From: Streptosporangiaceae bacterium
GTDB lineage: Bacteria; Actinomycetota; Actinomycetes; Streptosporangiales; Streptosporangiaceae
Direction: 5' to 3'
DNA length: 34,119 nt
Assembly (NCBI GenBank): GCA_025934375.1
Contig: JAICYD010000075.1
Span: 1 to 34,119 of the forward strand
The translations under genes and the position numbers were made by a program. Numbering within the stretch: position 1 is the first letter of the stretch; the number at the start of each line of letters is the position of its first letter. This document shows, piece after piece, positions 15,774 to 23,926 of this stretch. The notes beneath the pieces were generated by a model that saw only the letters and a program-made list of their open reading frames with translations, was not told where the DNA came from and ran no database searches.

Positions 15774-17539
15774 CGCGCGCGACGCTGGCGGCCATGGTGG
15801 CGCTCGGCGTCCTGTCCCCGGCCGCGGTCGCCGCCGCCGCTCCCGCCGCGAGCGCGGTGCCATCAGCGAGCGCGGTGCCATCAGCAAGGGCGCTGCCGTC
15901 AGCAAGCGCGGTGCCGCCGAGTGCCGTCCCCGCCAGCATCCCGGCCCCCGTGCCCCGGGGCACGCTGCTTATCTCCGGGACGCTGCGGGACGGCGCGACG
16001 GTCACCGCCACCGGCTTGAGCTGGCGAGTGCCCCGGCTGCCGGCCGGGGTCACGCTGGTCAGCCTGGAGGTCGCCTACCGGTGGCAAAGCTGCGCGACGG
16101 GCGGCAAGGACTGCCGCAGCGCCGCTGGCTCGACCGCGGCCCCGTTCGCCGCTCGCGACTACGTCATCGGGCACGCTGACACCGGCCGGATCCTGCGGGT
16201 CACGGTAACGGCATCGGAGGTCGTGGTGTCGCGGGAATCCCTGGGCGACTTCCCGGTCATCCAGAAATCGGTGACCCGGCTGGCCCCGACGGCCGTCCGC
16301 GGCTACCCCGTGCACACGGCGCCGCGGACCGCGTTCGTCAATGGCACGCCAGAGCGTCAGACCGCCTCGACGCAGGAGTACTTCCAGGTGGCAGCGCCGC
16401 ACGCGAACGCGGCGGACGGCGCGGTCGCGCAGTGGTACCGGATCGACCGGGGCGGCTGGAAGGCGTTGCCCGCCAGTCGCGTGTTCTCCACCGGCAAGCT
16501 CGCCGTGGGCTCGCACCGCGTAACCGTGCGGACGGTGAACCATGCCGGTGCCACCACCATTTCGTTCGGGTGGACAGTGATCCCGATGCCAGCCCCGGTC
16601 ACCTGCCGCTCAACGGCGCCGGGCGGCTGCTGGTACCCGCCGCACCTGGACAGCGGGCATCACCCGATGCGCTGGGACTGGCAGATCGGCCGGGTCACGC
16701 CGCTGCAGCGCACTGGCCGAAGCGCGGTGGACATGTACGACGTCGACGGCTTCCTGACCACCAGGGCACAGGTCACCGCGATCACAACCACCTGGCAGGC
16801 GGCCACCCTCCCGCACCCACGGGCAGTCTGCTACCTGGACCTGGCCTGGGAGGACTATCGCCCCGACGCGACCCCCGGCCGGTACTTCCCCGCCGCCGCG
16901 CTCGGGCACGTGTACTTCGGGTTCCCGCAGGAGCGGTGGGTGGATTTCCGGCAGCTGCACGCGCTGGCGCCGATGCTGCGCGAGCGGATCGCCATGTGCG
17001 CGCGAAAGGGGTTCGACGCGGTCGAGCTGGACGACATTGACAGCTTCGACCCGCCGTCCACCACCGGGTTCTACCTCACGCCCGCAGACGTGGAGAACTT
17101 CCTCGCCTACGCCTTCAACCAGGTGCACCGGTACGGGATGACCGCGCTGTGGAAGAACTCGCCCTACCTGTCCTCGTGGGGGCGCCAGTACACCGACGGC
17201 GCCGTGGTCGAGGAGTGCTACGTGTCGCACGCCTGCTTCGCCGCGCAGTTCCAAGGCAGCCGCCAGTACGGGTTCACCTGCACCGCCGTGCACGGCGTAA
17301 CCCCGTGCGGCTGGGATGACTTCACCACCGACGTGACCGCGCGGCAGCCAACCGGGAAATGGGTAGGCGAGACGGAATACGCCGAGGATGACTACGTGTG
17401 CGACCCCGGGCGCAAGTGCCCGACGGCCCGCGAGTTCACCACCTTCTGCCGGTCCGTCTACGCACCGCACTACGGCTTCAGCGCGATGAAGCTCGACGCG
17501 GACCTGGACGGCGCCACCTTCTACCCCTGCCCGCGATGA
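15761..17539 (+). CDS. Secreted GH114 glycosidase (endo-alpha-1,4-polygalactosaminidase family)
   Basis: The 592-residue protein has a signal peptide (cleavage near residues 24-28), an Ala/Pro/Ser linker, an Ig-like module at about 66-150 (with W-x-x-C...C and D-x-GRILRVTVTA), a second beta-rich region to about 285, and a GH114 TIM-barrel from about 303 to the end. GH114 hallmarks are WDWQIG (305-310), VDMYDVDGF, AVCYLDLAWEDYRPDA, RWVDFRQL, the acidic VELDDIDSFD (421-430) and the VVEECYV segment. The ATG lies inside the GH4 gene, overlapping its stop (ATGTCCACGATAA), so coupling is likely. GH114 enzymes cut alpha-1,4-linked galactosamine polymers, so this is the extracellular depolymerase of the locus. 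Exact substrate is inference. Confidence 0.87.
   Translation: MSTITRATLAAMVALGVLSPAAVAAAAPAASAVPSASAVPSARALPSASAVPPSAVPASIPAPVPRGTLLISGTLRDGATVTATGLSWRVPRLPAGVTLVSLEVAYRWQSCATGGKDCRSAAGSTAAPFAARDYVIGHADTGRILRVTVTASEVVVSRESLGDFPVIQKSVTRLAPTAVRGYPVHTAPRTAFVNGTPERQTASTQEYFQVAAPHANAADGAVAQWYRIDRGGWKALPASRVFSTGKLAVGSHRVTVRTVNHAGATTISFGWTVIPMPAPVTCRSTAPGGCWYPPHLDSGHHPMRWDWQIGRVTPLQRTGRSAVDMYDVDGFLTTRAQVTAITTTWQAATLPHPRAVCYLDLAWEDYRPDATPGRYFPAAALGHVYFGFPQERWVDFRQLHALAPMLRERIAMCARKGFDAVELDDIDSFDPPSTTGFYLTPADVENFLAYAFNQVHRYGMTALWKNSPYLSSWGRQYTDGAVVEECYVSHACFAAQFQGSRQYGFTCTAVHGVTPCGWDDFTTDVTARQPTGKWVGETEYAEDDYVCDPGRKCPTAREFTTFCRSVYAPHYGFSAMKLDADLDGATFYPCPR
15848..15919. repeat. Four 18-bp tandem units encoding SAVPSA-type linker
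   Basis: Two identical units at 15848-15865 and 15866-15883, and two diverged ones at 15884-15901 and 15902-15919, encode an Ala-Ser-Val-Pro linker just after the signal peptide of the GH114 enzyme. This is a typical flexible linker, and probably length-variable between strains. Confidence 0.8.
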
Positions 17540-18492
17540 CGAGCAGCCGCCCAGGTCGCGTCGCACCCGCGCCGCAACTGGGCGGCGAGGGCGGCGTTGC
17601 GGGCGGCGAAACCAGTCCAGTCGGCGGGCGTCTGGTCCAGGTAGCGGCGCGCGGCCGGCCCGGCGCAGGCGCGCTGCGCCCAGCCGGTCAGGCAGCCGTC
17701 GCGGATCGCGAAGCGGACGAGCAGCCCGTCCGCCCAGCCGTGAGCATCGCAGTCACCAGCGCCGGGCCGGGTCACCCGCTGCGGGCCGGTCACCCAGTCA
17801 AGCGCCTCGACCTCCGCCTGCAGCCTGCCCGCGAGCTCGAAGGCGAGCTCGGCGGACGCCGCGTCGCGGCGGGCGCAGAGCGCGGCCCGCGCCGACGCCA
17901 CCGGCTCGGGGACGCGGTCGAGGACCGCGGCGACCTTCGCGGCCAGCTGGGCACGGTCGGCGGTGGTCACTCCGCGGACCCGGGCGAGGTCCCCGCGGGT
18001 GCCCTCCAGGTCGCCCGCGTAGCCCAGGGGAAGCACCCGGTTCAGCCCCGAGACCGCTAGCCGCACCTGCCGCCCGCCCAGGTAGGGGCCAAAATTGCGG
18101 GTACCCGGTGCGGGCTGGTGGCCGACCGTCAGGCCGGGTGAGCGCGCCGACTCGCGCAGGCCGATCCACACTTCGACCTCCTGGCCGCCGTCCGGGGCGC
18201 GGTTCCAGGGCGGCCGTCGTGCGCGCAGGAGGTTCCGCTCCAGCCAGGCCGCCTCGTGCGGGCTGTCACAGGCGACCGCCTCCAGCCGCGCGATCCGGGC
18301 CACCATGGGCGCCAGGTGCCGGCGGTCTCGCAGGTCGCCCCAGTAGGAGGCAACCCGGCGCCGCAGGCTGACGGCCCGCCCCAGGTACAGCACCCGCCCG
18401 CTCGCGTCGCGGAACCGGTAGACCCCTGGCTCAAGCGGCAGCCGCCGCACCGCCTCGCGCGGATCGGCCGGGGCACCCAGATCGTCCGTCAC
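17521..18492 (-). CDS. Short UvrC-like GIY-YIG nuclease
   Basis: The 323-residue protein begins with a GIY-YIG nuclease domain: PLEPGVYRFRDASGRVLYLG, then RAVSLRRRVASYW, and the catalytic-Glu segment AAWLERNLLRARRPPWNR. These match the UvrC N-terminus. A weak UVR-like helix pair follows (SAELAFELAGRLQAEVEAL). The RNase-H-like and helix-hairpin-helix parts of full UvrC (over 600 residues) are absent, so it resembles Cho-type stand-alone nucleases that make a single incision in damaged DNA. Start GTG 18492 has AGGAGG 5 nt upstream; an ATG at 18543 adds only weakly coding residues. Its 3' end overlaps the convergent GH114 gene by 19 nt. A DNA-repair role is inferred from the family. Confidence 0.8.
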   Translation of the reverse strand: MTDDLGAPADPREAVRRLPLEPGVYRFRDASGRVLYLGRAVSLRRRVASYWGDLRDRRHLAPMVARIARLEAVACDSPHEAAWLERNLLRARRPPWNRAPDGGQEVEVWIGLRESARSPGLTVGHQPAPGTRNFGPYLGGRQVRLAVSGLNRVLPLGYAGDLEGTRGDLARVRGVTTADRAQLAAKVAAVLDRVPEPVASARAALCARRDAASAELAFELAGRLQAEVEALDWVTGPQRVTRPGAGDCDAHGWADGLLVRFAIRDGCLTGWAQRACAGPAARRYLDQTPADWTGFAARNAALAAQLRRGCDATWAAARHRGQG

Positions 18493-18972
18493 CCGCGCCT
18501 CCTGCCCGCACTCTACGCGGGGTGACCCCATGGGGGTAGGCATGGATATGTCGTCGTCCCGCTCGTCATGTTGAACTCCCCGTCACAGCCCCGATTTGGC
18601 TGGAAGGAGGATAGCAGGAGCGGATATTTCCGAACGTTGTAGGTTCTCAGGTTTGATGGCCAACGGCAGGTCGGTGACCTGACCTTCGCCAACGTTTCTC
18701 ATCGATCTGGCCAGCGATCCTTCTCACCGATCTGGCCAATCCCTCAGCGGGGGCATGAAACACCCCGAACCACAGAGGCTCGGCCTGGCAACACCGAACG
18801 AGGGTTAACTCAGGCGCATAGTGGCGATGGCCTTGTCGTCGTGTGCTTGGCCCGTGGAAGCTGCCGACCGTCCGGTTCGGTATCCCTTCCCATTCGCGGC
18901 AGTTCTGCAGGAAGGCGGCCAGTTCCGCCTCATCGGAGTGATCGATGGCCTCCCAGTCGTCGAGGCCGAGAT
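18493..18972. other. 480-bp region without a firm gene; possible gene remnant and direct repeat
   Basis: A minus-strand frame from 18991 to 18647 (114 residues from TTG) begins with a protein-like stretch (GLDDWEAIDHSDEAELAAFL, then QNCREWEG) and then loses coding character. Its start lies inside the palindrome at 18973-19002, so I treat it as a remnant at best. TTCTCAtCGATCTGGCCA at 18696-18713 recurs at 18721-18738 with one mismatch. The rest shows nothing recognisable. Confidence 0.4.
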
Positions 18973-19002
18973 GCCGTGCTGTCTTGATCAAGACAGCACG
19001 GC
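18973..19002. terminator. Perfect 30-bp palindrome directly after the GmrSD-like gene
   Basis: The arms are GCCGTGCTGTCTTGA and its exact reverse complement, with no spacer. It begins immediately after the TAG stop (19003-19005) of the leftward gene. It is best read as a transcription terminator (no T-run follows). A protein-binding site or recombination site is also possible because the symmetry is perfect. Confidence 0.6.
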
Positions 19003-20833
19003 CTAGTTGCCCACGTCGCCTTCGGCGAGGCTCTCGTCGATGTCCTCGGCGGTCACCGCTGAGACGGGCAGTGCGTCTGGAGCCTGGGTCTTGAGCTTGT
19101 CCTTAATCCTTTCGGCAAGGGTTGCGCGGCGTGCCTCAAAGAAGGCCAGGAAGTCCTCGGCGGAGTGGGGTAGGTCAGCGGGCAGGGCGTTCAGCCTGAG
19201 GAACGAGCGGCGCTCGTCGCCGTCTGAGTGCTCCTTTGCCACCCACGTGTCGGGTGCGGTGTCTGACTTCCCGATGTTGACCGGACCCGGCAGGAGCTCA
19301 AGGTTCGGCAGCAGGTCGCGCCTGGCCGTGATCTCCCCGATCTCAGCGTCGGAGAACGTCCGTCCGCCATTCGCCGCCTTGGCCTTCTTCAGCAGCTTCG
19401 CGTCGAGTGCCGCCTGCGGGAAGACGTGATCGACGTGGTACTGCATCTTCGTGTCGACATGATCGAATAGGGTCGCCAGGACTGCCCAGGTCCGGGTGCC
19501 TCCGTAGCCGAGGTCAAGGACGTCCTCGACGAGAGCAGCCGTGACCTCCAGCGACTTGCCGCGCAGGGCCATGGTGCGCTCGATGGCCTCCAGCGGGAAC
19601 CTGTCGGCGCCGCTCTTCCTGATCGTCTCGCGGAGGTCCCGGAGCAGGGTGTCGAGTCCTGACCCCCCAGACGCCGCGGACGATGAGCGACCGCAGGACC
19701 CATGACCGCAGGGCGGCACGGTCCGCCTTGTCCTTGGTGCTGAAGCGGTAGCTCTGCGTCAATCCGCGCAGGTGCACGTAGTAGGCGACGGGGATGAGCA
19801 CGCTGTCGGCGGCGAGGGTGGCGGCCGAGAGGCCGAAGTCGCTGAGGATCCCGACCGCCACTTGCAGGGAGGTACTCAGCGCCTCCCAGTTCAGCTCCAG
19901 CACTGCCATGTTCGCCTTGGTGAAGTTCTTCACCTTGAACGCGATGTCCCCGACCTCGGCGAGGACGAGCCCAGACTTGAGGACCGTGTCCTGGGAAAAG
20001 TCGAACCCCTGGCCCGTCTTGTTCAGCGACTCGACCAAGTCGTGTACCGCAGCCCGCGCATCGCCCTTCCACTGCGCCGTGGCGATCGACAGTAGGAGGT
20101 CGGAGTACGACAGCACCGTGCCGCCGGAGTTCACGCGCACGAAGATGTCCAGGACGCGCTCGATGTCCTGGTCGTCCTCCTCGTAAAAGTGAAGGCTGGC
20201 GTTGTGGTGCACCGCCTGCCACAGCCGACCTACCATCGCCACGGCGCCCGCGTCGTTCCCGACACTGTACTTCGCCGGGATCTGCATCATCGCGGCCGGC
20301 TCTGCCGCGTCGAAGATCTCGGCTACCGGGAACCACTTCCTGGCCTCGTCCTCGGCCGCCGCCTCTACCTGGTCCTTCGTCAGGAAGGCGAAGTGGTACT
20401 TGAGGCCCGCCTCGTTCTCCGGGGCCTCGTCGAGCAGGTTCAGGTACAGGCACCGCGTCGGATAAGACCACTCCTTGCTCGCCCACCCATTCTTGTTCCT
20501 GTACGCGTACGTGCCGCGAAGCCCGATGTTGAGCGATGTCAGGCGCTGCTGCCCGTCGAGCACTGCCGTGACCTCGCGGTCTGCCGGGATGTCGACGACA
20601 GGGTTGTGGCGCTTGTCGAAGGCGCTGTAGTCCCGCATAAATCCGTAGAACTTGAACTTGCTGATCGTCTCGGGAAGGACCCGCCACGACAGGAAGCTGC
20701 CTACCGGATAGCCGCGCATGATCGAGTCGAAGACCTTGATCACTTGGGAGGGCTTCCAGACGTACTCACGCTGGATCGCAGGGAGGATCAGCTCGTTCTT
20801 TTGAATCAGGCGAAGCGCGGCAGCGATCGTCAT
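19003..20833 (-). pseudogene. GmrSD-type DUF262/DUF1524 restriction gene, single-base frameshift
   Basis: The N-terminal frame (from ATG 20833, with AAGGA close upstream; ATG 20851 also possible) encodes a DUF262 domain with ILPAIQREYVW and AVLDGQQRLTSLNIG, the DGQQR NTP-site signature. The sense then moves to another frame encoding the DUF1524 HNH-type nuclease with QYHVDHVFPQAAL. The shift maps to a G6 run (plus-strand C6 at 19663-19668): with G5, the 1831 nt would give one 609-residue protein reading VRGVWG-SGLDTLLRDLRE. Such fusions cut modified phage DNA using nucleotide hydrolysis (type IV restriction, also SspE/BrxU-like). It follows the SpeD-like gene closely on the same strand. The shift may be a mutation, a phase switch or a sequencing error. 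Confidence 0.85.
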
Positions 20834-20862
20834 CGGTTCCTTGTGGCCCATGCCAGCCGATG

Positions 20863-21366
20863 CTAGCGAACAGCGCCGACAAGAGCCCCAAGGGCGACAG
20901 AGCGGCCACACGGACCGCTATTCAGCTGCTGCGCCAATCGGCTAGACGACCCACTCGAGGCACCGGGCGAGGTCTCACCTTGGCCCAGTCCTCTACATAT
21001 CTCGAGTAACCGCACGTTTCCGAGACCCGCGGTCTCGGGCGGGGTGCGCAGTACGTTCTGGGTGTTAGTGACCTGTCCGGCAAGCAGGTCAAGGATCGGC
21101 TGGATCGCGTGGCCGGGCTCGCAGTCGGCACGGCAGGTGAAGACGTCGATGTGTGCGAGTTGGTGCTCGGGCCAGGTAGAGACGGTGATGTGCGATTCGG
21201 CGAGGATGAGCACGCAGGTGGCACCGTGGGGCTGGAACGGCTCGATAACCTGGGCTCGGGTGGTGCAACCGAGTTGGTTTGCCGTGTGGCGCATCGCGGT
21301 CATGATGGCCTCGGGATCGGCATTGGCGTGCTGGCAGCCGGTGACGTCGAAGATGGCGTGGATCAT
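20863..21366 (-). CDS. speD: S-adenosylmethionine decarboxylase-like pyruvoyl enzyme
   Basis: The 167-residue protein matches bacterial class 1B AdoMet decarboxylases. It has the opening MIHAIFDVTGC, PHGATCVLILAESHITVSTW with the self-cleavage site Glu57-Ser58 (Ser becomes the pyruvoyl cofactor) and His59, then PEHQLAHIDVFTC with Cys78. Residues after about 100 form an extra, non-conserved tail. The usual reaction gives decarboxylated AdoMet, the aminopropyl donor for polyamines. No spermidine synthase is adjacent. SpeD homologues in unusual contexts can decarboxylate other amino acids, so a cluster-specific substrate is possible. It starts 15 nt after the synthetase-like gene, with GGGGA before the ATG, as the last intact gene of the cluster. 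Confidence 0.85.
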   Translation of the reverse strand: MIHAIFDVTGCQHANADPEAIMTAMRHTANQLGCTTRAQVIEPFQPHGATCVLILAESHITVSTWPEHQLAHIDVFTCRADCEPGHAIQPILDLLAGQVTNTQNVLRTPPETAGLGNVRLLEICRGLGQGETSPGASSGSSSRLAQQLNSGPCGRSVALGALVGAVR

Positions 21367-21381
21367 TGGTTCCCCGGTAGG

Positions 21382-22512
21382 TCAGGCGGTGCGGAGCTGC
21401 CCGGCGGACAGTTCCTGGCCGAGCAGGCTGGAGATGTAGCCGACGGCGTAGCCGCGGTGGAGACGGCGGGGTTCCGCGGCCCAGCGGGTGACCTCAGCCC
21501 AGATGGCGTCGAGAACCTGGTCACTGCGACGGGCAAGAAGGATGTCGAGGTTGAGGAATGCCTCGGGCAGGTCGGCGTAGGTGCCGCGGGCGACGTAGAG
21601 GGTCTTGGAGAGCTTGCCGCCGGTGTGATCGGTGATGAGCGGCGTGAAGACGGAGACGGGCCATTCGCGGGGCGGGATACCAAGTTCGGCAAGTGCGGGC
21701 GCCAGGACGTTGGCATGCCAGGAGCCGCTCCAGTCCGCGCCGTCGACGGACACGCTGCAAGCGTCGTAGATGTCTCGCTCGGCGGCGAGGAGGTAGCCCT
21801 TCTGGATGGAGCGGACGGGGGTGTTGGCGTCGTACCAGCCGCCGCCGTCGATGTGGACGGTCTCGGCGTACCGGCCGTGGCGGGGGCAGCGGTTGCCGAG
21901 CCGGACCGCTCCGGACAGTGCGGTGATCGTGAGGTCGGCGGCGGACTTCTGCATGAGGCGGCATTCGGGGCAGCGGGGCCGGATGCGGATGATGCCGTCG
22001 CGGGGCGCGACGATCGGCGCGAAGTCGTCTTGCCGGGATGCGATGATGTGCAGGCATTCGCGGACGGGCCGCAGGCTCTGGTAGACGGCGTAGGGGCGGT
22101 ACTCGTAGGGGATGCCTGACTTGTCGCTGGCCCAGGCGAGGAGCCGTTCGAACCCGCTGGTGCGCTCGGCGCGTTCGAGCTGGCCGGTGTCGATGAGGTC
22201 GCCGACGTTGCGGGTGTAGGTGTCGCCGTCGATGGTGATCTGCTCGGCTGGCGCGTTCTCTAGGGCGTCGAAGATGATGTTCGCGGGCCGTCCGAGGGCG
22301 TCGGCCGCGTGCCGTGTGAACGCGAACACGGTCAGCATGGTGACGACGGTTCCCAGGTGGGGGACGCCGTTGAGCTGGGCGGCGGTCGTGACCCGGATGC
22401 GGGACCGGCCGGCTGCGGCGGCGCGGACGAGGTCGGCGTTGTCGGCGGTGAGGTGGGCGATCCCGACGGGGGCGAAGATGAGCTGGTCGCTGGGGCTGGC
22501 CTGGATGGTCAT
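21382..22512 (-). CDS. Class I aminoacyl-tRNA-synthetase-like protein (LysRS-I-like)
   Basis: The 376-residue protein has a class I nucleotide-binding fold. RIRVTTAAQLNGVPHLGT carries the HIGH-like PHLG at 51-54, and GGKLSKT (298-304) is the KMSKS loop. In between lies a Cys pair (CPECRLMQ) plus NRCPRHGRY, a likely zinc knuckle as in archaeal-type class I lysyl-tRNA synthetases. It is short, lacking a full anticodon-binding domain. Stand-alone paralogues like this often activate an amino acid for a biosynthetic step rather than for translation. The ATG overlaps the upstream methyltransferase stop by 4 nt and has GGGAG upstream. Class I fold: sure. Amino-acid choice and product: unknown. Confidence 0.75.
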   Translation of the reverse strand: MTIQASPSDQLIFAPVGIAHLTADNADLVRAAAAGRSRIRVTTAAQLNGVPHLGTVVTMLTVFAFTRHAADALGRPANIIFDALENAPAEQITIDGDTYTRNVGDLIDTGQLERAERTSGFERLLAWASDKSGIPYEYRPYAVYQSLRPVRECLHIIASRQDDFAPIVAPRDGIIRIRPRCPECRLMQKSAADLTITALSGAVRLGNRCPRHGRYAETVHIDGGGWYDANTPVRSIQKGYLLAAERDIYDACSVSVDGADWSGSWHANVLAPALAELGIPPREWPVSVFTPLITDHTGGKLSKTLYVARGTYADLPEAFLNLDILLARRSDQVLDAIWAEVTRWAAEPRRLHRGYAVGYISSLLGQELSAGQLRTA

Positions 22513-23183
22513 TGTTTTCTCCCGAGGTAGATCCAGACGGAGTCGAAGTCCGGGTCGCCGCTGACCGGGACCTGCTCGATGAGCAGCGGCGTCATGCCGG
22601 ACCGGGTAAAGGCGGCCTGGTAGAGCGGCCGGCTGAGGCGTACGCGTCCTTCCCGACGGGTTGCGGTCCAGTTGGCGCCAGCGGCCCAGCCGCCGGGGGT
22701 GAGTGGCTCGTGGCACACGTGCCAGGCGCGGGTGAAGTGGCCTGGGCTGGTTGTCAGGCCGAGGAGCCCGAACTGGGTGACCAGGTCTGCGGAGCCAGGC
22801 CTGAGCGGAAGGGCGGCTTCAGTGAGGCAGTCGGCGGCCAGGGTGCCGGACACCCGCGCGCAGCATTCGGTGAAGTCCGCGCGGCCTCTGCCGCACAGGG
22901 CCAGGACTGTCCAGTAGGCGCCCCGGGGCTCGCGGGAAAGGGCGTAGGCGCGGAGGATGCGGAGCCGCTGCTCGTCTCGGTCGATGGCGATAAGGCGGTG
23001 TGCGTCCAGTGCGATGGACCACAGGAGCGACTCCGATCCCGCGCCGAGGTCTGCCCATGTTCCGGTCGGCGGGACCCGCTGGAGGGCATCGAGGATGTGC
23101 TCGGTTCCCAGGCCGAAGACGAACTCGCTGCCGTAGTAGTGATCCCAGTATTCGCCGGCCCCGGCGATGGTCTGCGGAGTCAC
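22509..23183 (-). CDS. SAM-dependent methyltransferase-like protein 1
   Basis: The 224-residue protein begins with a GEYWDHYYGSEFVFGLG segment and has the SAM-binding motif I TWADLGAGSESLLWSIAL at about residues 40-57. An acidic LIAIDRDEQRL strand (motif II) follows and later VTQFGLLGLT. It ends with SVWIYLGRKQ. The first part resembles NNMT/PNMT/TEMT-type small-molecule N-methyltransferases, but I am not sure of the subfamily. An aminopropyl- or aminobutyl-transferring relative is possible because such enzymes share this fold and an AdoMet decarboxylase is encoded nearby. The GTG start overlaps the preceding stop by 4 nt (GTGA at 23180-23183). Substrate unknown. Confidence 0.7.
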   Translation of the reverse strand: MTPQTIAGAGEYWDHYYGSEFVFGLGTEHILDALQRVPPTGTWADLGAGSESLLWSIALDAHRLIAIDRDEQRLRILRAYALSREPRGAYWTVLALCGRGRADFTECCARVSGTLAADCLTEAALPLRPGSADLVTQFGLLGLTTSPGHFTRAWHVCHEPLTPGGWAAGANWTATRREGRVRLSRPLYQAAFTRSGMTPLLIEQVPVSGDPDFDSVWIYLGRKQ

Positions 23184-23926
23184 TGTGGTCTCTGGGTCTG
23201 CCGCGTGCACAGGATCTCGGTGAGGCCGCCTGGACCAGGCCCGCACTGCAGGACGCGCAGCTCGGCACCAGCCAAGACCGCGTGTACCTCTCCGATGGCC
23301 ATCAGCTTCAGGGCGACCTGCTGGCGGTGGACCAGGCAGCCAGCGAGCGTCCTCAGCTCGAACTCGATGCGCACGACGTCGCCTTCGTGGTGCTGGCGCC
23401 GCCGCCGGGAGACAGGCACTCCCTCGTCGCCGGGGAACTGCCGGTCCTGATGCCAGTCACCGTCGGCCAGCTCCGGGTCGTAGAAACCACAGGCAGCATC
23501 GGGCGCGAGGACCTGGGCGAGGAAGAGCCCGTCCGGGACGAGGAGCCGGGCGACGGCGGTGAGCAGCCTGCCCAGAGGGGCTGCTGCGGTGATCTGGTTC
23601 AGCGCGCCGTTCGGCATGACGATCAGGCTGAACGGGCTCGTCCTGCCCGGAAGGTCCTCGATCATGCCGCACACGGTGGCGATCGCGATGCCGTCCTGGG
23701 ACGCCTGAGCCTGGGCGGCGGTGAGCATATGCGGGCACGCGTCGACGAGCGTGATGCTCGCGCCGACGGAGGAGTAGGCCGGAAGGAAGTGGCCGGTCCC
23801 GCTGGGCATCTCGGCGACCGCCAGCCCGGGACGCAGCAGTCCCGCCAGCAGGGCCGGCTCAGGGACCTGGCTGATCTCGGCGGCGTACCAGGACGCGCGC
23901 CCGGCGTAGCCTGCCTGGCCGGTCAT
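23180..23926 (-). CDS. SAM-dependent methyltransferase-like protein 2
   Basis: The 248-residue protein has a class I methyltransferase core: VAEMPSGTGHFLPAYSSVG (motif I), ITLVDACPHMLTAAQAQA (motif II with Asp for the ribose), FSLIVMPNGALNQI (motif IV region) and GRLLTAVARLLVPDGLFLAQ. The C-terminal third is beta-rich, with HEGDVVRIEFELRTL. Start ATG 23926 overlaps the alanine-dehydrogenase-like stop by 4 nt; longer frames extend into that gene and are artefacts. It forms a pair with methyltransferase 1, so the final product is probably modified twice or by two different AdoMet-derived groups (inference). Confidence 0.75.
   Translation of the reverse strand: MTGQAGYAGRASWYAAEISQVPEPALLAGLLRPGLAVAEMPSGTGHFLPAYSSVGASITLVDACPHMLTAAQAQASQDGIAIATVCGMIEDLPGRTSPFSLIVMPNGALNQITAAAPLGRLLTAVARLLVPDGLFLAQVLAPDAACGFYDPELADGDWHQDRQFPGDEGVPVSRRRRQHHEGDVVRIEFELRTLAGCLVHRQQVALKLMAIGEVHAVLAGAELRVLQCGPGPGGLTEILCTRQTQRPQ

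Noticed and set aside
18647..18991. 114-codon minus-strand frame starting at TTG
   Set aside because: The start lies inside the perfect palindrome and the second half has no coding bias. Mentioned only as a possible remnant.
19389..20687. Minus-strand frame of 432 codons through the GmrSD-like gene
   Set aside because: It is the third frame of the same strand, with no conserved motifs. The DUF262 and DUF1524 motifs lie in the other two frames.
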